A DNA stretch of 64,000 nucleotides, from contig JASFXZ010000035.1 in assembly GCA_032209605.1 (NCBI GenBank), forward strand, positions 935,001 to 999,000. Reading direction: 5' to 3'. The DNA comes from Mactromeris polynyma. Taxonomy: Eukaryota; Mollusca; Bivalvia; Venerida; Mactridae. Each line of letters starts with the position of its first letter. The first letter of the stretch is position 1. A program made the translations under genes and the position numbers. Below the pieces are notes generated by a model. It saw only the letters and a list, made by a program, of their open reading frames with translations, did not search any database and was not told where the DNA came from. This document shows, piece by piece, positions 41,338-53,757 of the stretch.

Positions 41338-41708
41338 TAGGGATGTCAACGAATATTTGGATATTCGTATATTCGTTTGTACGTCCGAATATTCGAATAC
41401 AGATTCGGTATTCGAATAATCGTTAAAAAATACATTTTGACATAAAAGCTGAATGCAAGTGTATTAAATTAAAAAAAGAATTATGATCATTATCGCATTG
41501 AATGACATTAAATACGCGTGAAAATAATATCTACATGTGTTAATTGACATTTCATGTTGTATATGTGGAGGCAAGAGAGATATAACTATAAGGTCCTGTA
41601 ATTATAAGTAATCGCGGGGATTTTTGCAGCTTGAGTGATCAGTTTAAACACAAGAAGGTCGACCGATTATTCGAATACCAAAATTGCCATTCGTTGACAT
41701 TGACGACT
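41338..41708. mobile_element. Possible hAT-like MITE
   Basis: TAGGGATGTCAACGAAT at the left is mirrored by ATTCGTTGACAT at 41689-41700. ATTCG-rich palindromic stretches lie at both ends. Part of the interior (GAGAGATATAAC and CTTGAGTGATCAGTTTAAAC) recurs at 54806-54890. No clear 8-bp target duplication. Confidence 0.55.
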
Positions 41709-41883
41709 AAATATACTAGATGAGGTTTGCCAATAATTCAATTACAATTTCGATTTCCTCATTTTGACGTCAAAGCTACGTGCAGGACGCTTTAACATCA
41801 TGGAACCCAATAAATACATATTGTATTAATCTCTGTCTCGAATTAAGAGGGTGCTATATTCTGTCCTGACACGTCTTCCGAAT

Positions 41884-42105
41884 AACAGTAATTCAGACCA
41901 CGTGTTGTGTAATTCAGACCGCGTGTTGTGTAATTCAGACCGCGTGTTGTGTAATTCAGACCGCGTGTTGTGTAATTCAGACCGCGTGTTGTGTAATTCA
42001 GACCGCGTGTTGTGTAATTCAGACCGCGTGTTGTGTAATTCAGACCGCGTGTTGTGTAATTCAGACCGCGTGTTGTGTAATTCAGACCACGTGTTTTGTG
42101 ACTTG
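41884..42105. repeat. Minisatellite, 21-bp unit, 10 copies
   Basis: Unit GACCGCGTGTTGTGTAATTC followed by A; the edge units have CACGTG in place of CGCGTG. Confidence 0.95.
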
Positions 42106-42141
42106 TTTGTTTTGACTCATAAAATAGTTCTAGAAATGTTT

Positions 42142-43430
42142 TGAAAAAATCATTATTCAACTCATGTCTCTTTCTGATTTATAAGAACATGTAATATATA
42201 ACTTCGAAACCTCGAACATGTTTGGCTCGAACAGTGTAGATACCTTGAACACGTTCAAGAACTGATGAAGTGGTCTTAATTTGGAGGAGGTTTTTAAATG
42301 AAGTTTTACTCTAGACGCGGTGCATGTAAATATATAAAACGTTGATACCTGAATCAGGAAATGTTTAGTACATTAATTAGATGCTTTATGATTTAACGGT
42401 TAAATTTAAAATTAAAAAAATCAGTAGCCCCCCCCCCCCCTTACCGTGACGCACATCAAATTAACATTACGAACGCGAGTTGAATTGCAAATATCATTTT
42501 ATTGATTGACCAAGGTGTGGCGAGCTTTCCGACAAACATTTTTAAGTAACAGTTCAGGAAACGAACAAATTGAAAGTGATATCATCTCTTTAACATTTTT
42601 TTTGCATTAAATTTCGTGGCAATAATTGAAAATACAAGTACTGTGTATTTTGATCATAATACAAGATTTTGTGTGGATCAAGTATTATTTATACAATGAA
42701 TTACCCTTTCAATATGTCATACGCTCGAATGATGTTACACGAAGTTAGACATAAAAGGCAGAGTTTTAGTCCATTCCATTAACTGCGTAGGCGATTTTTA
42801 TTTTAATTATTGAAATCGCAACTTACTCTATGATGTGACCACTCGCTTTTGAGCGTCATAAACACAATTCCCAACATACCAAGTAATAATTTGACACACT
42901 GGCACTCCGCTCGCATGTATTAAATTCATACTCTTCTTATGGACGGAAAATGCCGAAACGTTCCGATTAGAAGCTAAAGAGGAACCACAATGCGCATGCC
43001 CGTAATATTCGGAACACTATTTCGTGGTATGCCTAGGTTTAAATATCCGCGGATTTGATTTGTCCGAACGTACGACCTGCCCTGCGTTCAGTTACGGATA
43101 TCAGCCCTATCGTTTCGTAACGTTTTGCAATTTGTTTCCCCTGTGCAGCCAATGTGCTATGGTGGGCAAGGGATAAAATACAAAACGTTCGCCACTGACA
43201 GCCGAAACTGAACGTGCGACCTGGTATTTTGGTATTTGGTTTGCCGGAAATTAATTCCAAAGTTGAAAGTTGTTTTTGTCTACCTCTTGCTAATGAAGAA
43301 AGGTACAGACGAGTGAAAGGTGTCAAACATTTAAATTGTTTATCATATCAAAGTATTTTATATGTTCATGATAACATTTCCCTTTGTAATTCGTTACTGT
43401 CAGTTAGTGAAACTTGTAACAAATTTTATA
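42142..43430. other. No recognisable gene; poly-C tract
   Basis: AT-rich sequence with a run of C at about 42428-42441. The stretch 43020-43330 is richer in GC, but its frames on both strands show no known family. Confidence 0.5.
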
Positions 43431-43677
43431 CAGTTAAACCTCAATAAGGCGACCATCATTGTAACCCTTGACAACTGGTCTAATTTTTGAGGTGGTCCTA
43501 ATATTGGGGTTGAATAAAGAGCAAAACAGTGAACATGGACTTGAAGATTTGGGGCCGTTTTATCAATATTCGTGCGAAAGAACGTTGATAAAACGGGCCA
43601 AAGTTTCTTAATTTTGAGGTGCTCTTATTATTGAGGTGCTCTTATTATTGAGGTGGTCTTTAAGTGAGGTTTTACTG
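43431..43677. mobile_element. Pogo-like MITE, copy 2
   Basis: TA|CAGTTAAACCTC start and GAGGTTTTACTG|TA end. The interior has GGTGGTCCTAATATTG and two consecutive copies of GAGGTGCTCTTATTATT near the right side, so this copy carries a small internal duplication. It also includes a separate palindrome around GTTTTATCAATATTCGTGCG. Confidence 0.85.
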
Positions 43678-43679
43678 TA

Positions 43680-44157
43680 TATCGTTTGAATAATGTTGGT
43701 TTAGTTTATAATAGGTTGTTGAAAGGTCGATGGACTCATGAAGAAATATCGTTATCTTATCACTGCGTTCAGTGTCATTAAAAATAGTTCATTGATATTA
43801 TTGTTTTAAAATAATTCGATAATGTTGCACCAAAACATCGAGTAATATTGATGAAAAATAAGGGAGTGTGAGGTCAGACGGTGATCTAGTAGAAAGACAC
43901 TGACGTATGAATCACTCCTGGGCATTATTGTTTCCAGTGAAAGGAGTCCTCGCATTCCAATACAAACTTATATTGATTCAGAGACTTTGTCAATGGTAAA
44001 ACATTATAGTTAATGACGTCATAAGGCTCTCAAACATTCACTGAAGAGGCTTGTTTACACATTGTTTGAATAACGGACTGAATGTGAAGGCGGTTAATAG
44101 TTTAAACTTAGTTATTGTACATCGATTGTGAAACAAGTTCTTACAATTTATGTTAAT
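43680..44157. other. No recognisable feature
   Basis: AT-rich single-copy-looking sequence between a MITE and the 40-bp array. Confidence 0.5.
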
Positions 44158-47118
44158 CACTCTCGATGACTGCTTCCTGGCTACCAACCAGTACTCGCAC
44201 TCTAGATGACTGCTTCCTGGCTACCAACCAGTACTTGCACTCTAGATGACTGCTTCCTGGCTACCAACCAGTACTTGCACTCTAGATGACTGCTTCCTGG
44301 CTACCAACCAGTACTTGCACTCTAGATGACTGCTTCCTGGCTACCAACCAGTACTCGCACTCTAGATGACTGCTTCCTGGCTACCAACCAGTACTTGCAC
44401 TCTAGATGACTGCTTCCTGGCTACCAACCAGTACTTGCACTCTCGATGACTGCTTCCTGGCTACCAACCAGTACTTGCACTCTAGATGACCACTTCCTGG
44501 CTACCAACCAGTACTTGCACTCTAGATGACTGCTTCCTGGCTACCAACCAGTACTTGCACTCTCGATGACTGCTTCCTGGCTACCAACCAGTACTTGCAC
44601 TCTAGATGACTGCTTCCTGGCTACCAACCAGTACTTGCACTCTCGATGACTGCTTCCTGGCTACCAACCAGTACTTGCACTCTAGATGACCACTTCCTGG
44701 CTACCAACCAGTACTTGCACTCTAGATGACCACTTCCTGGCTACCAACCAGTACTTGCACTCTAGATGACTGCTTCCTGACCACTTCCTGGCTACCAACC
44801 AGTACTTGCACTCTAGATGACCACTTCCTGGCTACCAACCAGTACTCGCACTCTAGATGACTGCTTCCTGGCTACCAACCAGTACTTGCACTCTCGATGA
44901 CTGCTTCCTGGCTACCAACCAGTACTTGCACTCTAGATGACTGCTTCCTGGCTACCAACCAGTACTTGCACTCTAGATGACCACTTCCTGGCTACCAACC
45001 AGTACTCGCACTCTAGATGACTGCTTCCTGGCTACCAACCAGTACTTGCACTCTAGATGACCACTTCCTGGCTACCAACCAGTACTTGCACTCTAGATGA
45101 CCACTTCCAGGCTACCAACCAGTACTCGCACTCTAGATGACTGCTTCCTGGCTACCAACCAGTACTCGCACTCTAGATGACTGCTTCCTGGCTACCAACC
45201 AGTACTTGCACTCTAGATGACTGCTTCCTGGCTACCAACCAGTACTTGCACTCTAGATGACTGCTTCCTGGCTACCAACCAGTACTTGCACTCTAGATGA
45301 CTGCTTCCTGGCTACCAACCAGTACTTGCACTCTAGATGACTGCTTCCTGGCTACCAACCAGTACTCGCACTCTAGATGACTGCTTCCTGGCTACCAACC
45401 AGTACTCGCACTCTAGATGACCACTTCCTGGCTACCAACCAGTACTCGCACTCTAGATGACCACTTCCTGGCTACCAACCAGTACTCGCACTCTAGATGA
45501 CCACTTCCTGGCTACCAACCAGTACTTGCACTCTAGATGACTGCTTCCTGGCTACCAACCAGTACTCGCACTCTAGATGACCACTTCCTGGCTACCAACC
45601 AGTACTCGCACTCTAGATGACTGCTTCCTGGCTACCAACCAGTACTTGCACTCTAGATGACTGCTTCCTGGCTACCAACCAGTACTGGCACTCTCGATGA
45701 CTGCTTCCTGGCGACCAACCAGTACTGGCACTCTAGATGACTGCTTCCTGGCTACCAACCAGTACTTGCACTCTCGATGACTGCTTCCTGGCAACCAACC
45801 AGTACTTGCACTCTCGATGACTGCTTCCTGGCTACCAACCAGTACTCGCACTCTAGATGACTGCTTCCTGGCTACCAACCAGTACTCGCACTCTAGATGA
45901 CCACTTCCTGGCTACCAACCAGTACTTGCACTCTAGATGACCACTTCCTGGCTACCAACCAGTACTCGCACTCTAGATGACCACTTCCTGGCTACCAACC
46001 AGTACTTGCACTCTAGATGACCACTTCCTGGCTACCAACCAGTACTCGCACTCTAGATGACCACTTCCTGGCTACCAACCAGTACTTGCACTCTAGATGA
46101 CCACTTCCTGGCTACCAACCAGTACTTGCACTCTAGATGACTGCTTCCTGGCTACCAACCAGTACTTGCACTCTAGATGACCACTTCCTGGCTACCAACC
46201 AGTACTCGCACTCTAGATGACTGCTTCCTGGCTACCAACCAGTACTTGCACTCTAGATGACTGCTTCCTGGCTACCAACCAGTACTGGCACTCTCGATGA
46301 CTGCTTCCTGGCTACCAACCAGTACTCGCACTCTAGATGACTGCTTCCTGGCTACCAACCAGTACTTGCACTCTCGATGACTGCTTCCTGGCTACCAACC
46401 AGTACTTGCACTCTCGATGACTGCTTCCTGGCTACCAACCAGTACTCGCACTCTAGATGACTGCTTCCTGGCTACCAACCAGTACTCGCACTCTAGATGA
46501 CCACTTCCTGGCTACCAACCAGTACTTGCACTCTAGATGACCACTTCCTGGCTACCAACCAGTACTTGCACTCTAGATGACTGCTTCCTGGCTACCAACC
46601 AGTACTCGCACTCTCGATGACTGCTTCCTGGCTACCAACCAGTACTCGCACTCTAGATGACTGCTTCCTGGCTACCAACCAGTACTCGCACTCTAGATGA
46701 CTGCTTCCTGGCTACCAACCAGTACTCGCACTCTCGATGACTGCTTCCTGGCTACTAACCAGTACTCGCACTCTAGATGACTGCTTCCTGGCTACCAACC
46801 AGTACTCGCACTCTAGATGACTGCTTCCTGGCTACCAACCAGTACTCGCACTCTAGATGACTGCTTCCTGGCTACCAACCAGTACTCGCACTCTAGATGA
46901 CTGCTTCCTGGCTACCAACCAGTACTCGCACTCTAGATGACTGCTTCCTGGCTACCAACCAGTACTTGCACTCTAGATGACTGCTTCCTGGCTACCAACC
47001 AGTACTTGCACTCTAGATGACTGCTTCCTGGCTACCAACCAGTACTGGCACTCTCGATGACTGCTTCCTGGCTACCAACCAGTACTCGCACTCTAGATGA
47101 CTGCTTCCTGGCTACCAA
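44158..47118. repeat. Minisatellite, 40-bp unit, about 74 copies
   Basis: Unit TCTAGATGACTGCTTCCTGG, CTACCAACCAGTACTTGCAC. Alternatives recur: CTCGATGAC, CCACTTCCTGG, ACTCGC and ACTGGC. One unit near 44770 has a partial duplication. The right end runs directly into a tRNA-headed SINE (47100-47250) that contains a related segment, pointing to an origin from that SINE. Confidence 0.97.
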
Positions 47119-47250
47119 CTCGTGCCAAATTTAGGGATTGTGAAGTTCATGATCAAACCCGGGCCCGCTAATCGTGGGGCTAGAACTCACGACATTCGGA
47201 CCAGGAGTCATGCGCTCTATCCATGACCACAACGCCTCCAAGCGGTTCCC
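47100..47250 (-). mobile_element. tRNA-derived SINE adjoining the 40-bp array
   Basis: On the minus strand the head GGTCATGGATAGAGCGCATG (A-box-like) and GTGAGTTCTAGCCCC (B-box-like) is followed by GGGTTTGATCATGAACTTCA and GAGTTGGTAGCCAGGAAGCA, the last part being the repeat unit. The same order is found at 62434-62610. Confidence 0.7.
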
Positions 47251-48004
47251 CGCTAAAACGATATAATTATCACTACAAATAGTCATACCATTATAAGACT
47301 TTCTTCATTGTAAACGGCATCACATTATTTTAAAACATGTTTAAAAACAAATTATTACAAAAATTACCTCGGATCTTTAAAAAATATAATCATGGACCTG
47401 TCTTATCAGGGTCATTTTATATATTTATACATGTTGAAACATATTAAGTACTTCCGGCAAAATTCGAACTGCTAACTAACGCACTTCTTACGAAAAACCC
47501 TTTGGTGCCTCTTGGGTGAACGAAACTCCCCGTTTGGTGCCTCTTAGGTGAAATATGAATGGTCAGATTTTAAAAAGCCCTCTTCGAAGACATCATTAGG
47601 TTGGTCAAAATCAATATAAATAGAGCTACGCAGAAACAATCAAAAGTGCATGACTTTAGTGAACTTGAAATATGTCCCATGTGAATTAGTCTAAATGCAA
47701 AACGCAGCCAATTGATATGCTTAACCACGCAATCTATAAAATGCAGACCTATATAACCACGATGAAATCAACATAATACTTATAATCACGTGCATGTATG
47801 TCGTGAATTTTATTTTCATTTACAGTTCATATTCTTCCTTACAAAATGCTTTAATGCAAAGAAAATAAGCGTTTCCAGGAAAAGATCTAAGTAATATCAA
47901 TATCTTGGAAAACTTTTCGATTGTTGAAAATGTCAACTGAGCCACTTAGCAGATGCTGATATCGCAGCCGTCCCTTGTGTAATAGTCTTAATGTAAAATG
48001 TAGA
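47251..48004. other. No gene; small direct repeat
   Basis: AT-rich. TTTGGTGCCTCTT(G/A)GGTGAA occurs twice near 47500 and 47534. Confidence 0.5.
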
Positions 48005-48011
48005 CGATAGA

Positions 48012-48235
48012 TATGTTTAATCTATACAATACGGACACGAAAAGAAACATAAGGGAAATGTACAGATAGAAATAAATGTATTCACGTCCTCACTGTATGC
48101 GCTGAGTACTTCTATATATATGTTTAACATGTAATCTATAAAATGCGGACTCGACAAGAAACATATAGCAAATGCACCTGACAGATGCAAATAAATGCAT
48201 TCACTTTCTCATTGTATGCGCTGAGTATTTCCAAC
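48012..48235. repeat. Imperfect tandem duplication, unit about 115 bp
   Basis: Two copies share TAATCTATA(A/C)AAT, GACAAGAAACATA-like words, GATGCAAATAAATGCATTCAC-like words and TGTATGCGCTGAGTA(C/T)TTC. A partial third copy lies near 47728. Confidence 0.75.
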
Positions 48236-48405
48236 AGTGTTTACTGTCACGTAAAATGTACATTTCATGCTCTCAAAACTATGTTAAATGGTTGGATTCA
48301 GTTACGAAGTACATACTTCCAAACCGTGGTTACGATCTCGCATAGCATTGGTCACGCGTACATCTTACAATAGTGCATTTGACAAATTTACATTAAAATC
48401 AGCTA

Positions 48406-49376
48406 TAGTCGCACGCTCCTATACTATACGCCTAACAGCTCCAGTCGCACGCTCCTATATTATACGCCTAACAGCTCCAGTCGCACATTCCTATACTATA
48501 CGCCTAACAGCTCCAGTCGCACGCTCCTATACTATACGCCTAACAGCTCCAGTCGCACGCTCCTATACTATACGCCTAACAGCTCCAGTCGCACATTCCT
48601 ATACTATACGCCTAACAGCTCCAGTCGCACGCTCCTATACTATACGCCTAACAGCTCCAGTCGCACGCTCCTATACTATACGCCTAACAGCTCCAGTCGC
48701 ACGCTCCTATACTATACGCCTAACAGCTCCAGTCGCACGCTCCTATACTATACGCCTAACAGCTCCAGTCGCACGCTCCTATAATATACGCCTAACAGCT
48801 CCAGTCGCACGCTCCTATAATATACGCCTAACAGCTCCAGTCGCACGCTCCTATACTATACGCCTAACAGCTCCAGTCGCACGCTCCTATATTATACGCC
48901 TAACAGCTCCAGTCGCACGCTCCTATATTATACGCCTAACAGCTCCAGTCGCACGCTCCTATACTATACGCATAACAGCTCCAGTCGCACGCTCCTATAC
49001 TATACGCCTAACAGCTCCAGTCGCACGCTCCTATAATATACGCCTAACAGCTCCAGTCGCACGCTCCTATACTATACGCCTAACAGCTCCAGTCGCACGC
49101 TCCTATACTATACACCTAACAGCTCCAGTCGCACGCTCCTATACTATACGCCTAACAGCTCCAGTCGCACGCTCCTATACTATACGCCTAACAGCTCCAG
49201 TCGCACGCTCCTATACTATACGCCTAACAGCTCCAGTCGCACGCTCCTATACTATACACCTAACAGCTCCAGTCGCACGCTCCTATACTATACGCCTAAC
49301 AGCTCCAGTCGCACGCTCCTATACTATACGCCTAACAGCTCCAGTCGCACGCTCCTATATTATACGCCTAACAGCG
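48406..49376. repeat. Minisatellite, 36-bp unit, about 27 copies
   Basis: Unit GTCGCACGCTCCTATACTAT followed by ACGCCTAACAGCTCCA. The 12-codon unit keeps a 372-codon plus frame open (VARSYTIRLTAP repeated), including short non-repeat flanks. The codon changes are as often replacing as silent and no splice or promoter context is visible, so I annotate it as a repeat. Confidence 0.95.
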
Positions 49377-49854
49377 GAAAGTAATGGAACTAATGTTAGG
49401 GGCTGATTTCAATGAGATTGCCTTGGATACCACGTCGTAGCCGCCAGACTTGATACGTTGGATTCCATGACAACAATGTTTTCTCTATATGAAAGTGGTG
49501 TCTATTTGTAACAGATAAAAGTGCTTTCATACTGCGCTACCTTACATGGACACGTGACGTGATTCCACGCTATGCCGAGCGTAGGCAAGTGATTTTCTAT
49601 TACCACCTTAATGACCTTGTTACGTTGTGACCGGCGGCTCGAACCAACAAATCAGCCGCACACGAGGCGAACACTCGACCAACGAGCCACCGATACGTAA
49701 ACTGTCCGTCTAAGTGTTTTGAAAATATTGTTTACAGTCATAATAATTTTGACGCGGCATGAACATATGAAATGAAATTTACCTCACGCAATAGTTTTGT
49801 TTTCATCGGATTTTACGACAATTTTCACCAAAGTTTTGCCATATATACGGCGAC

Positions 49855-50023
49855 CAGTCGACCTGTGCCATGATTTATCAACCAGTATTAACTTGCTCTT
49901 CTGCAATCAACGGACAACTTCACCACACGTGGAGAACATAACCGTAGTCAATGTTGCAAGAATCGAACCCGGATCTGTCTGGTGACAGTCGAGCGCTCAA
50001 CCAACTGAGCTAGTCGGCGCGGG
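49855..50023 (-). mobile_element. tRNA-derived SINE, same family as 21520-21725
   Basis: On the minus strand the head is GCGCCGACTAGCTCAGTTGG with B box GGGTTCGATTC and a GTC-type (Asp-like) anticodon region; the acceptor stem does not pair, so it is not a working tRNA. The body CACGTGTGGTGAAGTTGTCC and GAGCAAGTTAATACTGGTTG parallels the copies at 21.6 and 54.4 kb. Confidence 0.7.
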
Positions 50024-50382
50024 CTGTCATTTCTGAAGATAATGCATGTCACAAAATATTGTTATGTGAATACTATACAAGTATGTTTTACCGGTGGGAA
50101 AAGCGTATTTGAAATGGTATTGAAATAGTTCATTAGTAACAGACATACACATGTACATGTATACTTAAACGTTAGTAGACGTCTTCTAAAATAACTTGAT
50201 AGTGGTATTTATGTTTTCGCGAATTCCTAACTTCCGGTTTTATTGCGCGGAATGACCAGTTAATCAGACGCATATATAAATATTTGGTAGAAAAATTGTG
50301 ATGAATATTAATTCCAAACTTTACACTCATATCTGTGACTCGGGTACAATCTTTGATCTCAACTCTGACACATATCTCCATA

Positions 50383-50552
50383 CCAGGTGCCCGTCACAAG
50401 CACACATTGTCACGATATCTCCATACCAGGTGCCCGTCACAAGCACACATTGTCACGATATCTCCATACCAGGTGCCCGTCACAAGCACACATTGTCACA
50501 TACTCTCCATACCAGGTGCCCGTCACAAGCACGCACTGTCACAATTCCATTT
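50383..50552. repeat. Minisatellite, 43-bp unit, 4 copies
   Basis: Unit CTCCATACCAGGTGCCCGTC, ACAAGCACACATTGTCACGA, TAT. Confidence 0.93.
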
Positions 50553-50759
50553 CTTTTCCAAAGCTACCACATACTTTCATAAAATTAATCAATAATGAAA
50601 TAAAAAGTAATTGGTTTATAGTTTAATAAAGTTTTGAACAAGAATTAACACATATATAACTGTAACAAGCTTTTGACATTTGGTACTACAAAATGACGCC
50701 TAGTTCGAATAGTTGCGTTTTTTAATGGCATCAAGTATATTTTTGCTGCTATTGTTCCT

Positions 50760-51790
50760 ACATATTCTGCAACTGCTATTGTTACTGCGGCAGTTGCGAC
50801 TAATTCTGCGGCAACTGCTAATTGTTACTGCGGCTGTTGCGACTAATTCTGCGGCAACTGCTATTGTTTCTGTGGCTGTTGCGACTAATTCTGCGGCAAC
50901 TGCTATTGTTTCTGTGGCTGTTGCGACTAATTCTGCGGCAACTGCTATTGTTTCTGTGGCTGTTGCGACTAATTTTGCGGCAACTGCTATTGTTTCTGTG
51001 GCTGTTGCGTCTAATTCTGCGGCAACTGCTATTGTTACTGCGGCTGTTGTGACTAACTCTGCGGCAACTGCTATTGTTTCTGTGGCTGTTGCGACTAATT
51101 CTGCGGCAACTGTTATTGTTACTGCGGCTGTTGTGACTAACTCTGCGGCAACTGCTATTGTTTCTGTGGCTGTTGCGACTAATTCTGCGGCAACTGCTAT
51201 TGTTACTGCGGCTGTTGTGACTAACTCTGCGGCAACTGCTATTGTTTCTGCGACTGTTGCGACTAATTCTGCGGCAACTGTTATTGTTTCTGTGGCTGTT
51301 GTGACTAATTCTGCGGCAACTGCTATTGTTACTGTGGCTGTTGCGACTAATTCTGCGGTGACTGCTATTGTTACTGTGGCTGTTGCGACTAATTCTGCGG
51401 CAACTGTTATTGTTACTGCGGCAGTTGCGACTAATTCTGCGGTGACTGCTATTGTTACTGTGACTGTTGCGACTAATTCTGCGCAACTGCTATTGTTACT
51501 GTGGCTGTTTCGACTAATTCTGCGGCAACTGCTATTGTTACTGTGGCTGTTACGACTAATTCTGCGGTGACTGCTCTTGTTACTGTGACTGTTGTGACTA
51601 ATTCTGCGGCAACTGCTATTGTTACTGTGACTGTTGCGACTAATTCTGCGGCAACTGCTATTGTTACTGTGACTGTTGCGACTAGTTCTGCGGCAACTGC
51701 TATTGTTACTGCGGCAGTTGCGACTAGTTCTGCGGCAACTGCTATTGTTACTGCGGCTGTTGCGACTAACTCTACTATTTCTGTTTATGT
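50760..51790. repeat. Minisatellite, 42-bp unit, about 24 copies
   Basis: Unit TGCTATTGTTACTGCGGCTG, TTGCGACTAATTCTGCGGCA, AC. It gives open frames on both strands (Ala/Val-rich plus, Ser/Asn/Arg-rich minus), which reflect the 14-codon period only. A 1-2-bp irregularity near 51480 shifts the frame. Confidence 0.95.
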
Positions 51791-52042
51791 TGCTGTTACG
51801 AAATAAAATCTTATGTGTTATTCTTATATATACAATGTAATTCTAACACCAGTTCTGGGTAACTTATATATTTCGCGAATGTTTGACAAAATCTTGAAAT
51901 CGTCGTCGTAAGATCTTCGTGCTCTTTGATTTCCCAATCTACGTAATTTCGGGCCTCTCGCACGTGTATCTAATTTTAGTTTTATTCCTAGAAGAAAATC
52001 GTCAAAATTGTTACAGTTGCTTAAGTGATTGTACCTGGACAA

Positions 52043-52480
52043 ATTTCATAATCGATTATGGGATCGATTTGAAAACTTATAATCGATAATCGAATCGGAA
52101 ATAATCGAAATAGTTAGTTTTTTAGTGTAAGTATAATGCTGACAGTAAATTTCATTTATACAACTTTATTTATCTCTTTTAACTACATTTAACATCAATG
52201 TTGTTTTTACATTACTCTTATATCATAAAATCATTTTATCATTCAATAAATATTGTTTTTGTATGTTTACATTGTAAATTTGTATTTGAATGAATACATC
52301 GAAAACAATTCTATATAACTGTAAAATTTCAATATATTATATAATATCATCTTATTGAAACAATACTTGAATCAAAATTTCCGATTATAATCGATTATTG
52401 TAGTTCCAAATCGATTGACGCCGACGTCGGATGTCCAGCGACGATTTTTTGATTATTTTCGATAATCGCGCCATTTCTAA
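52043..52480. repeat. AT-rich segment bounded by ATCGATTAT clusters
   Basis: AATCGATTATGGGATCGATT and ATAATCGATAATCGAATCGG at the left, TATAATCGATTATTG and TCGATAATCGCGCC at the right. It may be a decayed TIR element, but clean ends and a target duplication are not visible. Confidence 0.4.
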
Positions 52481-52665
52481 GTTGCTTTGATTATGTATGT
52501 ACGCTGTGTAAAATCTGCAGTGAATTATAATGACGGCATTTACATATGGCTCAAAACAAAACAACAAAAATGTTAATGTCAGTTTTGTCTTCATGTAACA
52601 GAAACGAAACAACAACAGTCCAACGTTTACAATGTTACAAATATAAAATACAGAATTTCGTAATA

Positions 52666-52843
52666 CAGTAAAACCTCACTTTAAGACCACCTCAATAATA
52701 AGACCACCTCGAAATTAAGAACATAGTTTTCAAGCCCGTTTTCACTGTTTTGTTCTTTATTTAACCTCAATATTAAGAACACCTTAATGATCAGACCCGT
52801 TTTCAAGGGTCCCAAAGGAGGTCTTATTATTGAGGTTTTGCTG
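52666..52843. mobile_element. Pogo-like MITE, copy 3
   Basis: TA|CAGTAAAACCTCACTTTAAG at the left and TTGAGGTTTTGCTG|TA at the right, with internal ACCACCTCAATAATAAGACC. A fragment TACAGCAAAACCTCGAATGA follows near 52887. Confidence 0.88.
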
Positions 52844-52905
52844 TATATATTTAAGCAAACTTCAGCCTTAAGTTTGTTGAAATATATACAGCAAAACCTC
52901 GAATG

Positions 52906-53340
52906 ACTTACACAATTACATTTACATGTGCGTATACATAACTAGCTAGTAACAGTATATTCTAATTTATTCATCCGACAGACGATCTCCCAATTAAAAT
53001 AAGTAACAAAACAAATTGCCATCATCAGTATGTCACATATGATTCCAATATTTATTTCAATCTCATCAATGTACATATCACATAAATATACAATAAAAAA
53101 ACGAATGTATACGCTACCACTCATACAATGAGTTATAAGAGATTATGTATACACATAAACTAATACATCAAAGTATCTACATACAATTATATATACTAAA
53201 CTTTAATATCACATAGTACACTGTACTTATATATCACATATATAGCAACATGGAATAAAACTGAAGAAACCTTGCTAATCAGTAGAGCTAAGAACTGCCA
53301 TACAACAATGATAAGATACTGAGAATGGGAAAAGGGCACT
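52906..53340. other. No recognisable feature
   Basis: Very AT-rich with many ATATA runs and no coding frame. Confidence 0.5.
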
Positions 53341-53343
53341 TAA

Positions 53344-53757
53344 CCCTTCCAAATAAGTGAGCAAAACCTGGTTTTAAACTGGGTTTGAACCGAGTTAAAT
53401 ACGGTGGTATTGGCACCGGGTATAAGGTGGGTTTTTTTCTAGGCAAAATGTGGGGTTTCCAGAGGAAATAAACCTACAAAATAGAAAGCTTTAACCAACT
53501 TAGTGTTTTATTCTGAATTATTGTGGGTGTTTTGAACACACTTCTACAGAAGTTGATTTTTTGTTGGCTTAAAGTGAGCAAAATCTTTTTAGGCATAAAA
53601 AACCTACTTTTTCCAGAGAAGCGAGTTAATAAAAACGCTTAAAACCCGCTTTTAACTCACTTATTTCCAAAAAAACTCGCTTAAAACCCACATTGTTGTC
53701 CAAAAACCCAGAAAAAATCACTTTTTAGTAAAAACCCACTTTTCGTTTGGGAAGGGA
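53344..53757. mobile_element. Candidate MITE, ACCCTTCC-type ends
   Basis: CCCTTCCAAATAAGTGAGCA at the left and CACTTTTCGTTTGGGAAGGG at the right are imperfect complements. The interior is rich in GGGTTTT and AAAACCC words, so it can fold on itself. No target duplication is clear. Confidence 0.5.

Noticed and set aside
43039..43447. Overlapping frames in a GC-richer stretch
   Set aside because: No domain pattern in either direction and part runs into a MITE.
48406..49376. CRISPR-like regular array (36-bp repeats)
   Set aside because: Repeats are directly joined with no unique spacers, and the DNA is clearly eukaryotic; it is a minisatellite. The same applies to the other arrays.
50713..51806. 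Open frames of up to 285 codons (Ala/Val-rich) and a minus-strand Arg/Ser/Asn-rich frame
   Set aside because: They follow from the 42-bp period, open on both strands, with no promoter or splice context.
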